Assembly: GCA_963759175.1 (NCBI GenBank)
Contig: CAVWXP010000007.1
Span: forward strand, 186,001-250,000
Length of the DNA stretch: 64,000 nucleotides
Direction of reading: 5' to 3'
Source: SZUA-442 sp963759175
GTDB lineage: Bacteria > Actinomycetota > Acidimicrobiia > Spongiisociales > UBA5794
Both the position numbers and the translations under genes were made by a program. Below the pieces are notes generated by a model that was not told the origin of the DNA, made no database searches, and saw only the letters and a program-made list of their open reading frames with translations. Of this stretch, positions 42,239-50,295 are shown one piece after another (position 1 is the first letter of the stretch; each line of letters opens with the position of its first letter).

Positions 42239-42840
42239 TGGAACCGGTCTCCACGATCGTCGGAACCGCTGCTCCGCTGCCGCGCGCCAATGTCGACACC
42301 GACCAGATCATCCCGAAGCAGTTCCTCAAGCGGGTCGAACGCTCGGGTTTCGGAGAGTTCCTGTTCTATGACTGGGCACGGGACGCCGAGGGCGAACTCG
42401 ATCCCTCCTTCGTCCTCAATCGGCCCGAGTACGCCGACGCCGTCGTGCTGGTGACCGGCCAGAACTTCGGTTCGGGGAGCTCACGTGAGCATGCCCCGTG
42501 GTCCCTCGAGGACTGGGGCTTCCGAGCCGTCATCGCCCCGTCGTTCGCCGACATCTTCGCGACCAACTGCACGAAGATCGGCCTGTTGCCGATCGTGCTC
42601 GCCGACGACGAGGTCTCCCGACTCACCGCGATCGCCGCCACGACACCCAACTCGGTGTCCATCGACCTCGGGGCCCAGACGGTCACTGCGGACGGATTCT
42701 CGGCACACTTCGACATCGATCCGTTCATCAAGCACTGCCTGCTCAACGGCCTCGACGACATCGCCCTGACACTCGAGCACGCGGATGCGATCGATGGATT
42801 CGAGCAGGGCAGGCCCGTCTACGCACCCGTGACCCGGTAG
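42238..42840 (+). CDS. leuD: 3-isopropylmalate dehydratase small subunit
   Basis: 200 residues, ATG at 42238 overlapping the leuC stop. NVDTDQIIPKQFLKRVERSG and TGQNFGSGSSREHAPWSLED are the small-subunit substrate-binding signatures; IAPSFADIFATNCTKIGLLP follows. It forms the swivelling domain that completes the LeuC active site. Downstream, a short perfect hairpin (ATGCCG-TCG-CGGCAT at 42863-42877) lies before the next start. Confidence 0.95.
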   Translation: MEPVSTIVGTAAPLPRANVDTDQIIPKQFLKRVERSGFGEFLFYDWARDAEGELDPSFVLNRPEYADAVVLVTGQNFGSGSSREHAPWSLEDWGFRAVIAPSFADIFATNCTKIGLLPIVLADDEVSRLTAIAATTPNSVSIDLGAQTVTADGFSAHFDIDPFIKHCLLNGLDDIALTLEHADAIDGFEQGRPVYAPVTR

Positions 42841-42886
42841 GACACCCCAGGCACGTCGTACCATGCCGTCGCGGCATCGAGGTCCC

Positions 42887-43246
42887 ATGTACACCAGAGC
42901 AGAGCAGGCCAGGGCGATCCTCGAACGACGGGGACGGATCATCGCCTCACAGCTCCTCGGCAGGCAGGCGACCACCGGCGCCGACTTCCGTCAGGCACTC
43001 ACCCTCGAACGCATCGACCTGATCGCCGAGATACCCGACCACGACACCCTGATGGGACTCGGCCGCAACGTGGCAGGGCCGCGCAATGACCTCTACATCA
43101 TCGCCAAGCCCGGCGGATACACCGTCTACCACCAACACAACGGTGAGCCATACCAGATGTTCGCCGACTGCTCGTTCGACGAGGCCCGCAATCACGCGAT
43201 CGACAGCCTCGTGATGCTGAACGGCATCCCGTTCGCCATCGACTGA
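42887..43246 (+). CDS. Hypothetical protein downstream of leuD
   Basis: 119 residues from the ATG at 42887 (MYTRAEQARAILERRGRI). An N-terminal helical part leads to a compact alpha/beta part: DLIAEIPDHDTLMGLGRNVA, DLYIIAKPGGYTVYHQHNGE and FDEARNHAIDSLVMLNGIP. No signal or membrane helix. It could be co-transcribed with leuCD (46-base gap). No family recognised. Confidence 0.6.
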   Translation: MYTRAEQARAILERRGRIIASQLLGRQATTGADFRQALTLERIDLIAEIPDHDTLMGLGRNVAGPRNDLYIIAKPGGYTVYHQHNGEPYQMFADCSFDEARNHAIDSLVMLNGIPFAID

Positions 43247-43293
43247 CGAGGACCTGGGTAGGTGTGCCCGTCGTCACCCGGCCGCCATGGGCC

Positions 43294-43884
43294 TCAACCC
43301 TGGACGCCGAGGAACACCCTGTCACCCGGGCGGACCTCCACCGGGTCCGGCTGGTGGTCGGCCGCGACGATGAAGCCCCGGCGCCCGTCGTGGAGGTCGG
43401 CCAGGGGCGCCTCGATCTCTGCGAGTGGGGCGACGTGGTCGAGACCCAACATGAAGCTCGTGAATTCGACACACGGGGCAGCGACCCGTGGACGCTCGAG
43501 CAGGAGCTCGGATCCGTCCGAGGTCAGCACCACCACACCCTCACCGAGGTCGGCCAACGACATCGCAGGGCCGTCGATGATGACGTTCTCGCCGGCGATG
43601 CCGATGGGAGCCGACCCGAATCGTTCCTCCATCAGGGCGTAGTGGCCCGTGAAGCCGATCGAGAGCTGGCGGCGTCCGCCACCGCGACGTGACGGATGGG
43701 CCTTGTTGTGGGCATCGACGACCCACCGGTCGTCGTCCCATCCCATCATGCCCCAGGCATCGACGGCGGCGCGGTCGACGACCAGCAGGTCCTCGGGGAC
43801 GTATCCCTCACCACGGCGCTTGATGGCGACCTTCTGGACCTGGAGGCGGACGATCGGGCCGATCTCGGCGCCTCGTTCAAGCAT
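43294..43884 (-). CDS. MOSC-domain protein
   Basis: 196 residues, ATG at 43884, overlapping the end of the GDPD gene by eight bases. IGIAGENVIIDGPAMSLADL, the GVVVLTSDGSELLLERPR strand pair, and PCVEFTSFMLG with the conserved Cys match the MOSC beta-barrel. Such domains bind sulfur-carrier or molybdenum-cofactor-linked ligands in sulfur transfer. Stand-alone members are poorly defined. Gene end lies 47 bases from the 3' end of the leuD-linked hypothetical gene. Confidence 0.72.
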   Translation of the reverse strand: MLERGAEIGPIVRLQVQKVAIKRRGEGYVPEDLLVVDRAAVDAWGMMGWDDDRWVVDAHNKAHPSRRGGGRRQLSIGFTGHYALMEERFGSAPIGIAGENVIIDGPAMSLADLGEGVVVLTSDGSELLLERPRVAAPCVEFTSFMLGLDHVAPLAEIEAPLADLHDGRRGFIVAADHQPDPVEVRPGDRVFLGVQG

Positions 43885-44668
43885 GCAGTTCCTCCACGAC
43901 GACGTTCAACAGGTCCGGCCGGTCGGTCACGATCCCATCCACACCCAGTTCGAGGAACCGGGCCATGTCGTCGGGGTCGTTCACGGTCCAGAGGTGGATC
44001 TGGGCATCCGCGGCGTGCACGGCCTCGATGAGCTTCGTGTCCACGCTGGCCCCCCGCATCCGGAACGGCAGCTGGTAGGCCTTCGGCGGGCGGTGGACGG
44101 TCCGCCCGACGCGCGACGCGGCGTACATCGCCAGGGCCGCCTGGGGTCCCGCTGACGTCGCCACCGAATCCCTCGTGATCCGACGGAATCGGCTCAGTCT
44201 CCGGTCGGAGAAGGATCCGACCATCACCGAGTCCTGGCGCTTCTCCTTCGCAATGACCTCCGCCACCGGCCACTCGCACCCTCGCGCCTTCAGGTCGATG
44301 TTGAAGCGCACGTCGCGATAGCGATCGAACGTCGCATCGAGGCGACTGATGTGGACACCCCGACCTCGGAGCGGGTGCGACTCACCATCGGGGCTGAAGT
44401 GATATCCGGCGTCGAGGTGCGACAGGTCGTCCCACGCCCAATCGGCGACGGCACCCACGCCGTTGGTGGTGCGCTCGAGCGTGTCATCGTGGAAGACGAC
44501 GACGACGCCGTCCTTCGTCACCTGGACGTCGGTTTCGATGTAGCGATACCCGAGATCGGAGACGCACGCATCGAATCCGTGCCATGTGTTCTCTGGCCAC
44601 AGTTCGCGACTTCCCCGATGCGCCATGCGCACCGGATGCTCGGCATCGAGATAGGGAACGACATCCAC
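43877..44668 (-). CDS. Glycerophosphodiester phosphodiesterase (GDPD)
   Basis: 263 residues from the GTG at 44668 (VDVVPYLDAEHPVRMAHRGS). MAHRGSRELWPENTWHGFD holds the first catalytic His and Arg plus a Glu; YIETDVQVTKDGVVVVFHDD supplies the metal-binding Glu-Asp and second His; VRFNIDLKARG and IHLWTVNDPDDMARFLELGV complete the GDPD barrel. It hydrolyses glycerophosphodiesters to glycerol-3-phosphate. No signal peptide, so cytoplasmic. The gene follows hutI by 58 bases. Confidence 0.9.
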   Translation of the reverse strand: MDVVPYLDAEHPVRMAHRGSRELWPENTWHGFDACVSDLGYRYIETDVQVTKDGVVVVFHDDTLERTTNGVGAVADWAWDDLSHLDAGYHFSPDGESHPLRGRGVHISRLDATFDRYRDVRFNIDLKARGCEWPVAEVIAKEKRQDSVMVGSFSDRRLSRFRRITRDSVATSAGPQAALAMYAASRVGRTVHRPPKAYQLPFRMRGASVDTKLIEAVHAADAQIHLWTVNDPDDMARFLELGVDGIVTDRPDLLNVVVEELHA

Positions 44669-44726
44669 ACCACCGAGGGTAGATCGCACCGGGTCGGTCC
44701 GACCCCCTCCATGGGAACCGGGCACG

Positions 44727-45962
44727 TCAGGCGACGGACGTGCCCTGATCGATCAGGCGGCCGCGCTTGACGACGCGAGCCACCAAATCGCTATCGGGCC
44801 GGTAGGCGAGGTGCGCCACGGTGGGTGCGTCCACCAGGACGAGGTCGCCCAGTGCACCCGGCGTGACGATGCCGATATCGGTACGTCCCAGCGAGCGCGC
44901 TCCCCCGCGTGTCGCCGCCCACACGGCTTCGTCGGGCGTCAGGCCCCCATCGACGACGGCGAGCGATATCACGAACGGCATGGTTTCGATCCACGACGTC
45001 CCGGGGTTGCAGTCCGTGGCGATGGCGACGGTCACGCCGGAGTCCCAGATACGCCTCGCATCGGTCGGCTGCAACCGCATCGAATACGCCACTCCGGGGA
45101 GGATCACGCCGGTTGTCCCCGCCTCAGCGAGCATCTCGAGATCGGCATCGGATGCGTGGTCGAGGTGATCGGCCGACGCGGCACCCACCTCGGCTGCGAG
45201 TGCCGTCGCCCCGATCCTCGCCGTCTGGTCGGCGTGGATCCGCACGCCGAGCCCCCGAGCCGCACCGGCAGAGACCACCGCACGTGCCTCGTCGACGTCG
45301 AACGCGACGGGATCGCAGAAGACATCGATGAACGCGACATCCCCGGCGACGGCGTCGAGCATGGCACCCGTTACCAGCTGGAGGTACGCGGACCGATCGT
45401 GGAGGTACTCGGAGGGGACGACATGGGCGCCGAGGTACGTCGCCACCAGGTCGATAGGGAGCGCCATGTCCAGGGCTCGGATCGCCGCTGCCATGCCGGC
45501 CTCGGTCTCCACGTCGAGCCCGTAGCCGGTCTTCACTTCCACCGTGGTGGTCCCCGAACGCGCCATGTGGCTCAGCCGCGACAGGGACTGCCCGATCAGA
45601 TCGACGAACGATGCCGTGCGTGTGGCGCCGACGGTGGCGTGGATGCCACCCCCATCGGCGAGGATCGACTCGTACGACCATCCGGCGAGACGGTGGGCGA
45701 ACTCCGCGGACCGCTCGCCGGCGAACACGGCGTGGGTGTGTGCATCGACGAAGCCGGGCGCAACGACGCGTCCCTCACAATCGAGGGCGCGGAGGTCCCG
45801 GTACTCGGAGGGGAGATCGTCGCCGCTCCCCACCCATTCGACAACGCCGTCCATGATCGCGAGGGCACCACCATGGATCAGGCCCAGCAGGCCACCGCGC
45901 TGGGGATCGTTCGTGACCAGCTCCCCGATGTTGGTGAGGACGATCGACCCGTCGGGGTTCAT
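44727..45962 (-). CDS. hutI: Imidazolonepropionase
   Basis: 411 residues, ATG at 45962 overlapping the hutU stop (ATGA). VVAPGFVDAHTHAVFAGER gives the metal-binding HxH; TTTVEVKTGYGLDVETE, GAHVVPSEY, IHADQ and HLDHASDADL give the further ligands, and IATDCNPGTSW the conserved Asp. It converts 4-imidazolone-5-propanoate to N-formimino-L-glutamate in histidine breakdown. Confidence 0.95.
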   Translation of the reverse strand: MNPDGSIVLTNIGELVTNDPQRGGLLGLIHGGALAIMDGVVEWVGSGDDLPSEYRDLRALDCEGRVVAPGFVDAHTHAVFAGERSAEFAHRLAGWSYESILADGGGIHATVGATRTASFVDLIGQSLSRLSHMARSGTTTVEVKTGYGLDVETEAGMAAAIRALDMALPIDLVATYLGAHVVPSEYLHDRSAYLQLVTGAMLDAVAGDVAFIDVFCDPVAFDVDEARAVVSAGAARGLGVRIHADQTARIGATALAAEVGAASADHLDHASDADLEMLAEAGTTGVILPGVAYSMRLQPTDARRIWDSGVTVAIATDCNPGTSWIETMPFVISLAVVDGGLTPDEAVWAATRGGARSLGRTDIGIVTPGALGDLVLVDAPTVAHLAYRPDSDLVARVVKRGRLIDQGTSVA

Positions 45963-47863
45963 GCGTCGTCACGCATCGGGATGGTGACACCCCGATCGGC
46001 AGCGACCTCGAGTGCCCGCTCGTACCCGGCATCGGCGTGGCGGATGACCCCCATGCCGGGGTCGTTCGTCAGCACACGTTCGAGGCGCCTCGCCCCTTCG
46101 CGTGTCCCGTCTGCCACCACCTGGGCACCGGCGTGGATCGACTTGCCGATCCCAACGCCGCCTCCGTGATGGACCGCCACCCATGCCGCCCCCGAGGCCG
46201 TGTTGAGGAGGGCGTTGAGGATCGGCCAATCCGCAACGGCGTCGGATCCGTCCATCATCGCCTCGGTCTCCCGATACGGCGAGGCGACGGACCCCGAGTC
46301 GAGGTGGTCCCGACCGATGACGATCGGTGCAGAAACGGCGCCGGTACGAACGAGCTCGTTGAAGGCGAGCCCCGCCCGGTGGCGCTCGCCATACCCGAGC
46401 CAACAGATCCTGGCCGGGAGACCCTGGAACTCGACGCGGGACTCCGCCATGTCGAGCCACCGCATCAGGGCCTCGTTCTCGGGGAAGAGCTCGCGGAGGG
46501 CATCGTCAGTGGCGGCGATGTCGGCAGGGTCACCGGACAAGGCGATCCATCGGAACGGCCCCATCCCCTCACAGAACAGGTCCCGGATGTAGGCGGGCAC
46601 GAAACCGGGGTACGAGAACGCGTCGGAGAAGCCACCCGCCAACGCTTCGCCGCGCAGGTTGTTGCCGTAGTCGAAGACCTCGGCACCGGCCTGTTGCCAT
46701 CCCACCATCGCCTCGCAATGACGGGCCATCGAGGCCCGGGACCGCTCGATGTAGGTGTCGGGATCCTCCGAACGCAAGGCTGCCGCCTCGGTCAGGGTCA
46801 TCCCTGCGGGGACGTACCCGTGGAGGGGGTCATGGGCGGACGTCTGGTCGGTGACGATGTCGATGGCGATCCCGCGGGTGAGGAGGTCGGGGAAGACCTC
46901 GGCTGCGTTCCCGACGACGGCGATCGACACGGCCTCACCGGCAGCCCGCGCCGCAAGCGCCCGTTCGACGGCGGCGTCGAGGTCGGGGGCCAACTCGTCG
47001 ACGTAACGGGTGTCGAGTCGCTTTGCGATCCTGTCGGGGTCCACGTCGACGGCAAGGCATACGCCGCCGTTCATGGTGACCGCGAGGGGCTGGGCGCCAC
47101 CCATGCCGCCGAGTCCAGCGGTGAGGGTGAGCGTTCCAGCCAGGGTGCCAGAGAACCGCTTCTCGGCGATCGCGGCGAAGGTCTGGTACGTGCCCTGGAG
47201 GATGCCCTGGGTCCCGATGTAGATCCATGAGCCGGCGGTCATCTGTCCGTACATCATCAGCCCGGCATCCTCGAGATCCCAGAAGTGCTGCCACGTCGCC
47301 CACTCGGGTACGAGGTTGGAGTTGGCGATCAGGACCCGTGGCGCCATCTCGTGGGTGCGGAACCGACCAACCGGCTTGCCGGATTGGACCAGCAGGGTCT
47401 CGTCGGACTCGAGATCCCGCAATGCGGCGACGATCGCGTCGAAGGCCTCCCATGTGCGGGCCGCCTTGCCCCGCCCGCCGTACACGACCAGGTCCATCGG
47501 GATCTCGGCCACCTCGGGGTCGAGGTTGTTGAGCAGGCACCTGAGCGCGGCCTCCTGGAGCCATCCCTTGGTGTGGAGGGTGGTGCCCCTCGGCGCGGTG
47601 ACGGTGCGAGGACCGGTGCCGTAGGCGAACGCCGCGAGATCGGATTCCGCGTCACCTCCGGGGTCCTCCCCCCGATAGGCCTTCGCGGCCTCGTCGACGC
47701 CGCGATCGATGGCGGCTCCAGCGCTCGTGGCCGTCGACTTGGCCTTGTCGACGACATCGGCTCGCTGGTCGGCCGTCCGCTCCCATGCATCGGTGACGGC
47801 ATCGGTCGCTCGCTGGACGGACTCGGCCAGCTTGTCCATCCACTCGTTGTCGTTGGCGCTCAT
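45959..47863 (-). CDS. hutU: Urocanate hydratase with N-terminal helical extension
   Basis: 634 residues from the ATG at 47863 (AAGGAG five bases upstream). The catalytic part starts near residue 85 (TAPRGTTLHTKGWLQEAALR) and carries the NAD+-binding LTAGLGGMGGAQPLAVTMNG and the later DYGNNLRGEA and GSVASPYRETEAMMDGSDA. The first 80 residues are extra: a helical, Lys/Asp/Ala-rich stretch (MDKLAESVQRATDAVTDAWE ... VVDKAKSTATSAGAAID) not found in ordinary urocanases of about 550 residues. The enzyme hydrates urocanate to imidazolonepropionate. It is coupled to hutH and hutI by four-base overlaps. Confidence 0.94.
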   Translation of the reverse strand: MSANDNEWMDKLAESVQRATDAVTDAWERTADQRADVVDKAKSTATSAGAAIDRGVDEAAKAYRGEDPGGDAESDLAAFAYGTGPRTVTAPRGTTLHTKGWLQEAALRCLLNNLDPEVAEIPMDLVVYGGRGKAARTWEAFDAIVAALRDLESDETLLVQSGKPVGRFRTHEMAPRVLIANSNLVPEWATWQHFWDLEDAGLMMYGQMTAGSWIYIGTQGILQGTYQTFAAIAEKRFSGTLAGTLTLTAGLGGMGGAQPLAVTMNGGVCLAVDVDPDRIAKRLDTRYVDELAPDLDAAVERALAARAAGEAVSIAVVGNAAEVFPDLLTRGIAIDIVTDQTSAHDPLHGYVPAGMTLTEAAALRSEDPDTYIERSRASMARHCEAMVGWQQAGAEVFDYGNNLRGEALAGGFSDAFSYPGFVPAYIRDLFCEGMGPFRWIALSGDPADIAATDDALRELFPENEALMRWLDMAESRVEFQGLPARICWLGYGERHRAGLAFNELVRTGAVSAPIVIGRDHLDSGSVASPYRETEAMMDGSDAVADWPILNALLNTASGAAWVAVHHGGGVGIGKSIHAGAQVVADGTREGARRLERVLTNDPGMGVIRHADAGYERALEVAADRGVTIPMRDDA

Positions 47864-49383
47864 CGCTGCTCCTTCGATGGTGACGAGAACCCGCCGGCGG
47901 CGACGAGGTCGGCGATCGCCTCGATGTCGGGACCGGGGGGTCGATCGGCGACGAGGGGCGGGCAGACGGACCTGACCGTCGCGAGGATCGATGCGGTACC
48001 CGGTGCCGGTGCCGGTGAACGCTGCTCGACCCCCTGGGCGGCGCACATCAATTCGACGGCGAGGACGAGATCGGTGTTGTCGATGACCGTCGTCAGCTTG
48101 CGTGCGGCGCCCCATCCCATCGACACGTGGTCCTCCTGGAGACCCGACGTCGGGATCGATTCGACGCTCGCCGGGTGCGACAGCACGCGGTTCTCGGCGA
48201 CGATCGCAGCAGCCGTGTACTGGGTCAGCATGTATCCGCTCTCGACGCCCGGTTCATTGGCGAGGAACGGCGTGAGACCCGACGACCGTTCGGGATCGAG
48301 GAGCCGATCGGTGCGCCGCTCGGAGATCGACCCGAGTTCCGTGATCGCGATGGCGAGGAAGTCGAGCACGAAGGCGAGGGGTTGGCCGTGGAAGTTGCCT
48401 CCGGAGACGACGTCGCCATCGCCGGCGAACACGATCGGGTTGTCAACCACGGACCCCAGCTCGATCGACAGCACGTTGCGCGCGTGCGCGATCGTGTCGC
48501 GCACGGCGCCGTGCACCTGGGGTGCGCATCGAAGGCTGTAGGCATCCTGGACCTTGTGGGTGAAGTCGTCGTGGTGGGAGGCGTCGATCTGTGATCCTTC
48601 GAGCAGGGCCGCGATGCGGGCCGCCGATATCCGTTGCCCGTCGTGGGGGCGCAGTGCGTGGATGCGGGGATCGAACGGACGTGACGAACCCATCAGCGCC
48701 TCGACGGAGAGGGCACAGGCCGCGTCCGCCGTATCGGCGAGCGTCTCGGCTCGGTGCACGGCGAGGCATCCCTGGGCGAGCATGCCCTCGGTCCCATTGA
48801 GGAGGCTGAGACCTTCCTTGGGTTCGAGGACGAGCGGTTCGATACCGGCACGTTCGAGTGCGACCGACGCCTCGATCACGCTGCCGTCGTCGGACAGGAC
48901 CCAACCCTCGCCGATGACGGGCAACGCCAGGTGGGCGAACGGGGCCAGGTCGCCTGACGCACCGACGGATCCCTGGGCGGGGACGGCTGGGACGATGCCG
49001 TGCTCGAGCATGGAAAGGAGGAACTCGACGACGACTGGCCGCACACCGGAGTGACCCTGGGCGAGGGTCCGGGCGCGACACACGAGCATTGCACGCACCG
49101 ATGGTTCGTCCATGAGCGCACCGACGCCCGCTGCGTGGGACCGCAGGAGGTCCACCTGGAGCTCACGGGCTCGTTCCGGCGGGATCCGGGTGTTGGCCAA
49201 CGCGCCGAAACCGGTTGTGATGCCGTACACGGTTTCGCCCCTGGCGATCACATCGGCGACGAGTTCCCTTGCGGGACCCATACGAGCGGCAAGGTCACCC
49301 CCGGCCACGGCGACGGCCCGACCGTGTGCGACGGCGACCACCTCGTCGATCGTCAGCGGCGAACCATCGATGACGACCCTCAC
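47860..49383 (-). CDS. hutH: Histidine ammonia-lyase
   Basis: 507 residues from the GTG at 49383, which overlaps the upstream stop (GTGA). Near residue 143 GSVGASGDLAPFAHLAL contains the Ala-Ser-Gly that cyclises into the MIO cofactor. YGITTGFGALANTRI near 54 and QDAYSLRCAPQVHG near 280 are family signatures. It deaminates histidine to urocanate, the first step of the pathway. Confidence 0.96.
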   Translation of the reverse strand: MRVVIDGSPLTIDEVVAVAHGRAVAVAGGDLAARMGPARELVADVIARGETVYGITTGFGALANTRIPPERARELQVDLLRSHAAGVGALMDEPSVRAMLVCRARTLAQGHSGVRPVVVEFLLSMLEHGIVPAVPAQGSVGASGDLAPFAHLALPVIGEGWVLSDDGSVIEASVALERAGIEPLVLEPKEGLSLLNGTEGMLAQGCLAVHRAETLADTADAACALSVEALMGSSRPFDPRIHALRPHDGQRISAARIAALLEGSQIDASHHDDFTHKVQDAYSLRCAPQVHGAVRDTIAHARNVLSIELGSVVDNPIVFAGDGDVVSGGNFHGQPLAFVLDFLAIAITELGSISERRTDRLLDPERSSGLTPFLANEPGVESGYMLTQYTAAAIVAENRVLSHPASVESIPTSGLQEDHVSMGWGAARKLTTVIDNTDLVLAVELMCAAQGVEQRSPAPAPGTASILATVRSVCPPLVADRPPGPDIEAIADLVAAGGFSSPSKEQR

Positions 49384-50285
49384 GGTGCCTCCTTGCGGGT
49401 TGCCACACCGGCCATGAACGACAAGAACGTGTGCACCATGGCCTGGATGGTTGCACCGTCGCGGTCCCGTGCGGGATCGACCTCGACGAAGTCGGCCGCG
49501 ACGACGCGCTGGTCCCGGCCGAGGGCGAACGCAGCGTTCCCGAGTTGGCGGGGCGTCATGCCCCCCGGACGCGATCCGGGGCACCCGGGGGCGTAGGCAC
49601 GGTCGAGGACGTCGATGTCGAAGTCGACGTAGATGACGTCGACATGGTTGAGGCGGTACAAGGCAGCGTCGACGACGCCCCCGATGCCCCGACGGTCGAC
49701 GTCGTCCATCGTGAAGACCGCAATGCCGAGTTCCTCACACACGGCGCGATACGCGGCCGAGTTCGCAAACGAGTGGATGCCGATCTGCGCGACGTTGGGC
49801 CCAGGCAGCCCATCGTCCACCAATCCCCGTATGGGCGTCCCGTTCGTGGGACCTTCATCGAGGCTCCGTACGTCGTGGTGGGCGTCGAGCGTGATGACAC
49901 CGACGCTCGCGAGGTCCCGGTCCATGGCTCGCACGAGCGGCCTGGTGATGGCATTGTCGCCGCCGATGTAGGCGCGGACGCCGGTCGTCTCGATCGATCG
50001 TGCGGCCTCCGCGATGTCACGCTGGCTGGCGACCATCGAGGTGTCGTCGAGCACGACGTCACCGTGGTCGGCCACGACGAGGCCCCCGAGGTCCAGGTTG
50101 CGGTCCGAGTCGAACGTCGAGAACCCCGCCAGGGCGAGCCGGAAGGCCGAAGGGGCCGAACGGGCATCACTGACCGAGATCGACGCCACGGAACTCGGCA
50201 CACCGATCACGTCCACGTCGGCTTGTTCGACCGAGGATGCGTCGGCGAGCCACGCCGACGCCCGAGGCCAGAGCGGATCTCCCAT
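49380..50285 (-). CDS. hutG: Ureohydrolase-family formimidoylglutamase-like enzyme
   Basis: 301 residues from the ATG at 50285. Arginase-fold metal ligands are visible: GGDNAIT (Asn where most family members have His), ITLDAHHDVR, and VDFDIDVLDRAYAPGCPGSR. Placement first in the hut operon argues for N-formimidoylglutamate hydrolysis; an agmatinase-like role is the alternative. It overlaps hutH by four bases. Confidence 0.85.
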   Translation of the reverse strand: MGDPLWPRASAWLADASSVEQADVDVIGVPSSVASISVSDARSAPSAFRLALAGFSTFDSDRNLDLGGLVVADHGDVVLDDTSMVASQRDIAEAARSIETTGVRAYIGGDNAITRPLVRAMDRDLASVGVITLDAHHDVRSLDEGPTNGTPIRGLVDDGLPGPNVAQIGIHSFANSAAYRAVCEELGIAVFTMDDVDRRGIGGVVDAALYRLNHVDVIYVDFDIDVLDRAYAPGCPGSRPGGMTPRQLGNAAFALGRDQRVVAADFVEVDPARDRDGATIQAMVHTFLSFMAGVATRKEAP

Positions 50286-50295
50286 GGCTCTCAGG

